Source: Tardiphaga sp. (GTDB lineage Bacteria > Pseudomonadota > Alphaproteobacteria > Rhizobiales > Xanthobacteraceae). From it: a stretch of 11,056 nucleotides of DNA. Of this stretch, positions 6,086 to 11,056 are shown piece by piece. Every line of letters starts with the position of its first letter. Position 1 is the first letter of the stretch. The position numbers and the translations under genes were made by a program. Below the pieces are notes generated by a model. That model made no database searches, was not told the origin of the DNA, and saw nothing but the letters and a program-made list of their open reading frames with translations. The stretch covers positions 1-11,056 of the forward strand of contig JAQGJY010000181.1 in assembly GCA_028290325.1 (NCBI GenBank). The letters run 5' to 3'.

Positions 6086-7429
6086 ATGGCACATATCGCA
6101 ATCATCGGCGCCGGCATCACCGGGGTCACGACCGCTGACGCCCTGCTCTCACGCGGCTATCGCGTCAGCGTTTTCGACAAGCACCGCTATCCGGCGATGG
6201 AAACGTCGTTCGCAAATGGCGGGCAACTCTCCGCCAGCAATGCCGAGGTGTGGAATTCCACCGCGACGGTCGTGAAAGGCCTGCGCTGGATGTTCAACCG
6301 CAACGCGCCGTTGCTGATGAACCCGGCGCCGAGCTGGCATAAATATTCGTGGATGGCCGATTTCGTTCGCAACATTCCGAACTACCGCGCCAACACCATT
6401 GCAACGACCAAGCTCGCCATCGCGGCGCGCCAGCAATTGTTCGACATCGCGGAGCGCGAGAAGATCGATTTCGATCTGGAGCGTCGGGGCATTCTGCACA
6501 TCTATCACGACAAAAAGAGTTTCGACGCAGGCGTTGCGGTCAACGCTTTGCTCAAGGAGGGCGGGCTCGAACGCTTTGTCGTGACGCCGGACGAGATCCG
6601 CGCCATCGAGCCGGCGTTGCGCGGCAGCTATTATGGCGGCTTCTTCACGCCGTCGGATTCCACCGGCGACATCCATAAATTCACCCGAGGACTGGCCGCC
6701 GCCTGTCTGCGTCGTGGTGCGCGGTTTGTTCACGACGCCCAGGTGTCGTCGATCGATGCGACCTTGGAAGGGAGCACCCTCTCGTGGTTCTCGGGGTCGA
6801 GCGACTCGCACGAGACGCCGCTGCGCGGCAGCGAACAGACCGAGCGTTTCGATTCCGTGATCATCTGCGCCGGCACCGCCAGCCGCGCCCTCGCCGCGAA
6901 ACTCGGTGACCGCGTCAACATCTATCCGGTGAAGGGCTATTCCATCACCGTGCATTTGAAAGATGCCGAAAGCCAGTCGTCCGCTCCGAATGTCAGCCTG
7001 CTCGACGAAGCCGCGAAGATCGTCACCAGCCGGCTTGGTCCGGATCGCTTTCGCGTCGCCGGCACGGCCGAGTTCAACGGCTTCAATCGCGACATCCGCG
7101 CCGATCGGATCCGGCCGCTGCTCGACTGGACGCGGCGGAACTTCGAGGGCATCGAGACCTCGGATTCGGTTCCGTGGAGCGGCTTGCGGCCCATGATGCC
7201 GAACATGATGCCGCACGTCAGTACGGGGGCGCGGCCCGGCGTGTTCTACAACACCGGCCACGGCCATTTGGGCTGGACCCTGTCGGCCGCGACCGCGCAA
7301 CTGGTCGCCGACCTGGTGGATGCCGCCCGACTGCCGCGCGAAATCCCGCTTGCGCCGCTGGCGGCTCCGGCAAATGATGTTGGCAACCGCGAGGTTGGCG
7401 TCAAATGTAAAGTCGGCACGCCGGCTTAA
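6086..7429 (+). CDS. dadA: FAD-dependent D-amino acid dehydrogenase (DadA family)
   Basis: The protein has 447 residues, near the usual DadA length of about 420-435. DadA enzymes oxidatively deaminate amino acids to 2-oxo acids and ammonia and pass electrons to the respiratory chain at the inner membrane. The N-terminal FAD-binding fold has GAGITG (G8, G10, G13) and acidic D31 for the ribose. Family marks follow: SFANGGQLSASNAEVW (41-56), GLRWMFNRNAPLL (65-77), STGDIHKFT (192-200), GLRPMMPNMMP (366-376) and the FAD-site segment NTGHGHLGWTLS (389-400). ATG 6086 has GGAGA about 10 bases upstream. A TTG at 6050 is in frame but sits one base from GGAGG and inside the post-riboswitch hairpin, so I rejected it. 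As first gene behind a glycine riboswitch it may act on glycine, or on D-amino acids as in classical DadA. The family is firm; the substrate is open. Confidence 0.88.
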   Translation: MAHIAIIGAGITGVTTADALLSRGYRVSVFDKHRYPAMETSFANGGQLSASNAEVWNSTATVVKGLRWMFNRNAPLLMNPAPSWHKYSWMADFVRNIPNYRANTIATTKLAIAARQQLFDIAEREKIDFDLERRGILHIYHDKKSFDAGVAVNALLKEGGLERFVVTPDEIRAIEPALRGSYYGGFFTPSDSTGDIHKFTRGLAAACLRRGARFVHDAQVSSIDATLEGSTLSWFSGSSDSHETPLRGSEQTERFDSVIICAGTASRALAAKLGDRVNIYPVKGYSITVHLKDAESQSSAPNVSLLDEAAKIVTSRLGPDRFRVAGTAEFNGFNRDIRADRIRPLLDWTRRNFEGIETSDSVPWSGLRPMMPNMMPHVSTGARPGVFYNTGHGHLGWTLSAATAQLVADLVDAARLPREIPLAPLAAPANDVGNREVGVKCKVGTPA

Positions 7430-7483
7430 GCATCAGATGATGGATCGAATGACCAGATTGAACGGACACGCGAAAGGGCTTCC

Positions 7484-8425
7484 ATGCTCGGTTATCTGAT
7501 CCGCCGCATCCTCGCCGCCATCCCCGTGATGGGGGTGGTGGCGTTGTTCGTCTTTCTGCTGCTGCGGCTGACGCCCGGCGACCCCGCCGCCATTCTCGCC
7601 GGCGACAACGCATCGCCCGAGCAGCTCGAACGCATCCGCGCGTCGCTTGGACTGAACCTGCCGCTCTATACCCAGTTCTTCACCTGGATCGGCAAGTTGC
7701 TGCAAGGCGATCTCGGCGTCTCGCTGATCTCGCAAACGCCGGTCGCCAAGATGATCGCCAGCCGCGTCGAGCCGACCATCAGCATCGCCATCGCCACTAT
7801 CATCCTGGCCATCGTCGTCGCGGTGCCGCTCGGCGTGCTGGCGGCGTGGAAGCACGGCACCTGGATCGATCGTTTCGTGATGGGCCTGTCGGTCGTCGGC
7901 TTTTCCGTGCCGGTATTCGTGATTGGCTACATGCTCATCAAGTTCTTCGCGCTCGATATGCGCTGGCTGCCCGTCCAGGGCTATCGCAGTATCTACGCTG
8001 GTTTTGGCCCCTGGTTCGAGCGGCTGATCCTGCCGACGCTGACGCTCTCGTTCATCTACATCGCGCTGATCGCGCGCATGACCCGCGCCGCGATGCTCGA
8101 CGTGCTCGGCGAGGACTATGTCCGCACCGCGCGCGCCAAGGGCATCAATGAAACCGGTGTTCTGCTGCGCCATGCGCTCCGCAATGCCGCCGTGCCGGTC
8201 ATCACCGTGATCGGCACCGGCTTTGCATTGCTGATCTCGGGCGTCGTCGTCACGGAAAGCGTGTTCAACCTGCCCGGCGTCGGCCGCCTCACGGTCGATG
8301 CCGTGCTGGCACGGGATTACCCCGTCATTCAGGCGATGATCCTGTTGACCTCCGGGATCTACGTCGCGGTCAATCTGCTGATCGACCTCGCTTATACCGT
8401 TCTCGACCCCAGAATTCGTTATTGA
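7484..8425 (+). CDS. ABC transporter permease, DppB/OppB type
   Basis: The protein has 313 residues and forms one half of the inner-membrane channel of a peptide-type importer. It opens MLGYLIRRILAAIPVM and has the N-terminal LRLTPGDP motif at 27-34 characteristic of DppB-type permeases. Hydrophobic segments lie at about 10-28, 98-121, 134-155, 183-198, 237-256 and 283-307, giving six membrane spans. The coupling-helix (EAA) motif is EDYVRTARAKGINE at 210-223, which contacts the ATPase. The C-terminus TVLDPRIRY is typical. The start has AAGGG six bases upstream and lies 54 bases after dadA, so it is likely cotranscribed. No binding-protein gene is present in this operon; the divergent 2504-4114 gene is the likely partner. 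Confidence 0.95.
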   Translation: MLGYLIRRILAAIPVMGVVALFVFLLLRLTPGDPAAILAGDNASPEQLERIRASLGLNLPLYTQFFTWIGKLLQGDLGVSLISQTPVAKMIASRVEPTISIAIATIILAIVVAVPLGVLAAWKHGTWIDRFVMGLSVVGFSVPVFVIGYMLIKFFALDMRWLPVQGYRSIYAGFGPWFERLILPTLTLSFIYIALIARMTRAAMLDVLGEDYVRTARAKGINETGVLLRHALRNAAVPVITVIGTGFALLISGVVVTESVFNLPGVGRLTVDAVLARDYPVIQAMILLTSGIYVAVNLLIDLAYTVLDPRIRY

Positions 8426-8439
8426 AGGAGCCGGACCCG

Positions 8440-9326
8440 ATGGCGATAGAAACCGTTCCGGAGCCCGCCCTCATTATCCGCGCCCAGCGCGGGCTGGGGC
8501 TCGGCTTCCTCACCGCAAGTCCGATCATCGCGACGGCCACGGTGTGCCTGACGCTCGTCGTGCTGTCCGCGGTGCTCGCGCCATGGATCGCGCCGCACGA
8601 TCCGATGCTGCTGGCGCCGGCGCAACGCCTGAAACCGCCGAGCGCGGAATTCTGGATCGGCACCGACGCCTATGGCCGCGATCTGCTGTCGCGCATTTTG
8701 TATGGCGGGCGCATCTCGCTGCTGATCGGCCTCGGCGCGGCGGTCGTCTCGATCGCGATCGGTCTCGTCATCGGCCTGGTCTCGGGCTTCTTCAAATGGG
8801 TCGATGCGGTGCTGATGCGGGTGATGGACGGGCTGATGGCGATCCCGAGCATTCTACTCGCCATCGCGGTCGTCTCGCTGTCCGGCGCGAGCCTCACCAC
8901 GGTGCTGATCGCGATCACCATCCCCGAAGTGCCGCGCGTCGCCCGCCTGGTGCGTTCCGTCGTGCTGTCGGCGCGCGAGGAGCCTTATGTCGAGGCCGCG
9001 ATCTCGGTCGGCTCCAGCCTGCCGAAAATCATGTGGCGGCATCTGATGCCGAACACGGTCGCGCCGTTGATTGTGCAGAGCACCTATATCTGCGCGTCGG
9101 CGATCCTGACCGAAGCGATCCTGTCGTTCCTCGGCGCCGGCATCAGCCCGGAAACGCCGACCTGGGGCAACATCATGGCCGAGGGCCGCAGCTACTTCCA
9201 GATCAAGCCGTCGCTGATCTTCTGGCCGGGCCTGCTGCTCTCGATCGCCATTCTTTCCGTCAACCTGATCGGCGACGCCGCGCGCGACGCGCTCGATCCG
9301 CGCATGAAACAACGCGAGGGCGGCAA

Positions 9327-9330
<4 letters not shown>
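8440..9330 (+). CDS. ABC transporter permease, DppC/OppC type
   Basis: The protein has 296 residues and is the second channel half. It has an N-terminal membrane span at about 28-50, then the family signature APHDP and GTDAYGRDLLSR (74-85) in the periplasmic segment. Further spans lie at about 92-116, 131-150, 152-165, 205-230 and 260-280. The EAA coupling motif is EEPYVEAAISVG (180-191). It ends with the usual GDAARDALDPRMK. ATG 8440 has AAGGAG nine bases upstream and starts 14 bases after the DppB-type gene. An in-frame TTG at 8422 overlaps that stop and has no ribosome-binding site, so 8440 is preferred. The stop overlaps the start of the ATPase gene (ATGA at 9327-9330), showing translational coupling. 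Confidence 0.95.
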
Positions 9331-11051
<1,721 letters not shown>

Positions 11052-11056
11052 CGGCG

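Noticed and set aside
6149..7300. Long antisense open frame across dadA (383 codons)
   Set aside because: Open antisense frames of this size are common in GC-rich genes with strong third-position bias; composition is Arg/Gly/Ala-rich with no recognisable motif.
7433..8173. Antisense frame across the DppB-type gene, and a similar one at 10029-10952 across the ATPase
   Set aside because: Low-complexity Asp/Arg/His/Gln-rich products typical of reversed membrane and ATPase genes; no start signal.

Overview
The window is GC-rich DNA with alphaproteobacterial character. The gene families (a TadG-like von Willebrand protein, a small LGGC-type lipoprotein, a DadA-family oxidoreductase, a Dpp/Opp-type transporter) and a CAATCCAG/CTGGATTG palindromic repeat together suggest Bradyrhizobium or a close relative in the Nitrobacteraceae. 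That assignment is inference from style; no taxonomic marker is present apart from one tRNA.

Left part (1-2425). The C-terminal end of a FAD-dependent aromatic-ring monooxygenase runs in from the left edge on the + strand. It converges on two minus-strand genes: a stand-alone TadG-like protein with one membrane anchor and a VWA domain (321-1574), and upstream of it a small predicted lipoprotein (1805-2206). A 12-bp-stem hairpin lies between those two. A tRNA-Leu(UAA) gene with encoded CCA follows at 2340-2425, and behind it a perfect 11-bp hairpin separates it from the next region.

Right part (2504-11051). This is one functional block for uptake and breakdown of an amino-acid or peptide compound. 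A family 5 periplasmic solute-binding protein (2504-4114, minus) is transcribed divergently from an M20 zinc peptidase/deacylase (4397-5530, plus). A 555-base gap then holds a 13-bp inverted repeat, a candidate sigma-70 promoter and a clear tandem glycine riboswitch (about 5782-6018) with a hairpin behind it. The riboswitch leads a tight operon: a DadA-family FAD amino-acid dehydrogenase (6086-7429), two DppB/DppC-type permeases (7484-8425, 8440-9330) and a fused double-ATPase DppD-DppF protein (9327-11051). The last two overlap by ATGA.

How they may work together (inference): the binding protein delivers a di- or oligopeptide or related compound to the permease-ATPase complex, the M20 enzyme hydrolyses it, and the FAD enzyme oxidises the released amino acid. 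Glycine sensed by the tandem aptamer would set expression of the oxidase and transporter. This makes glycine, or a glycine-yielding peptide or N-acyl-glycine, the leading candidate substrate. The binding protein and the M20 gene lie outside the riboswitch transcript and must be controlled separately.
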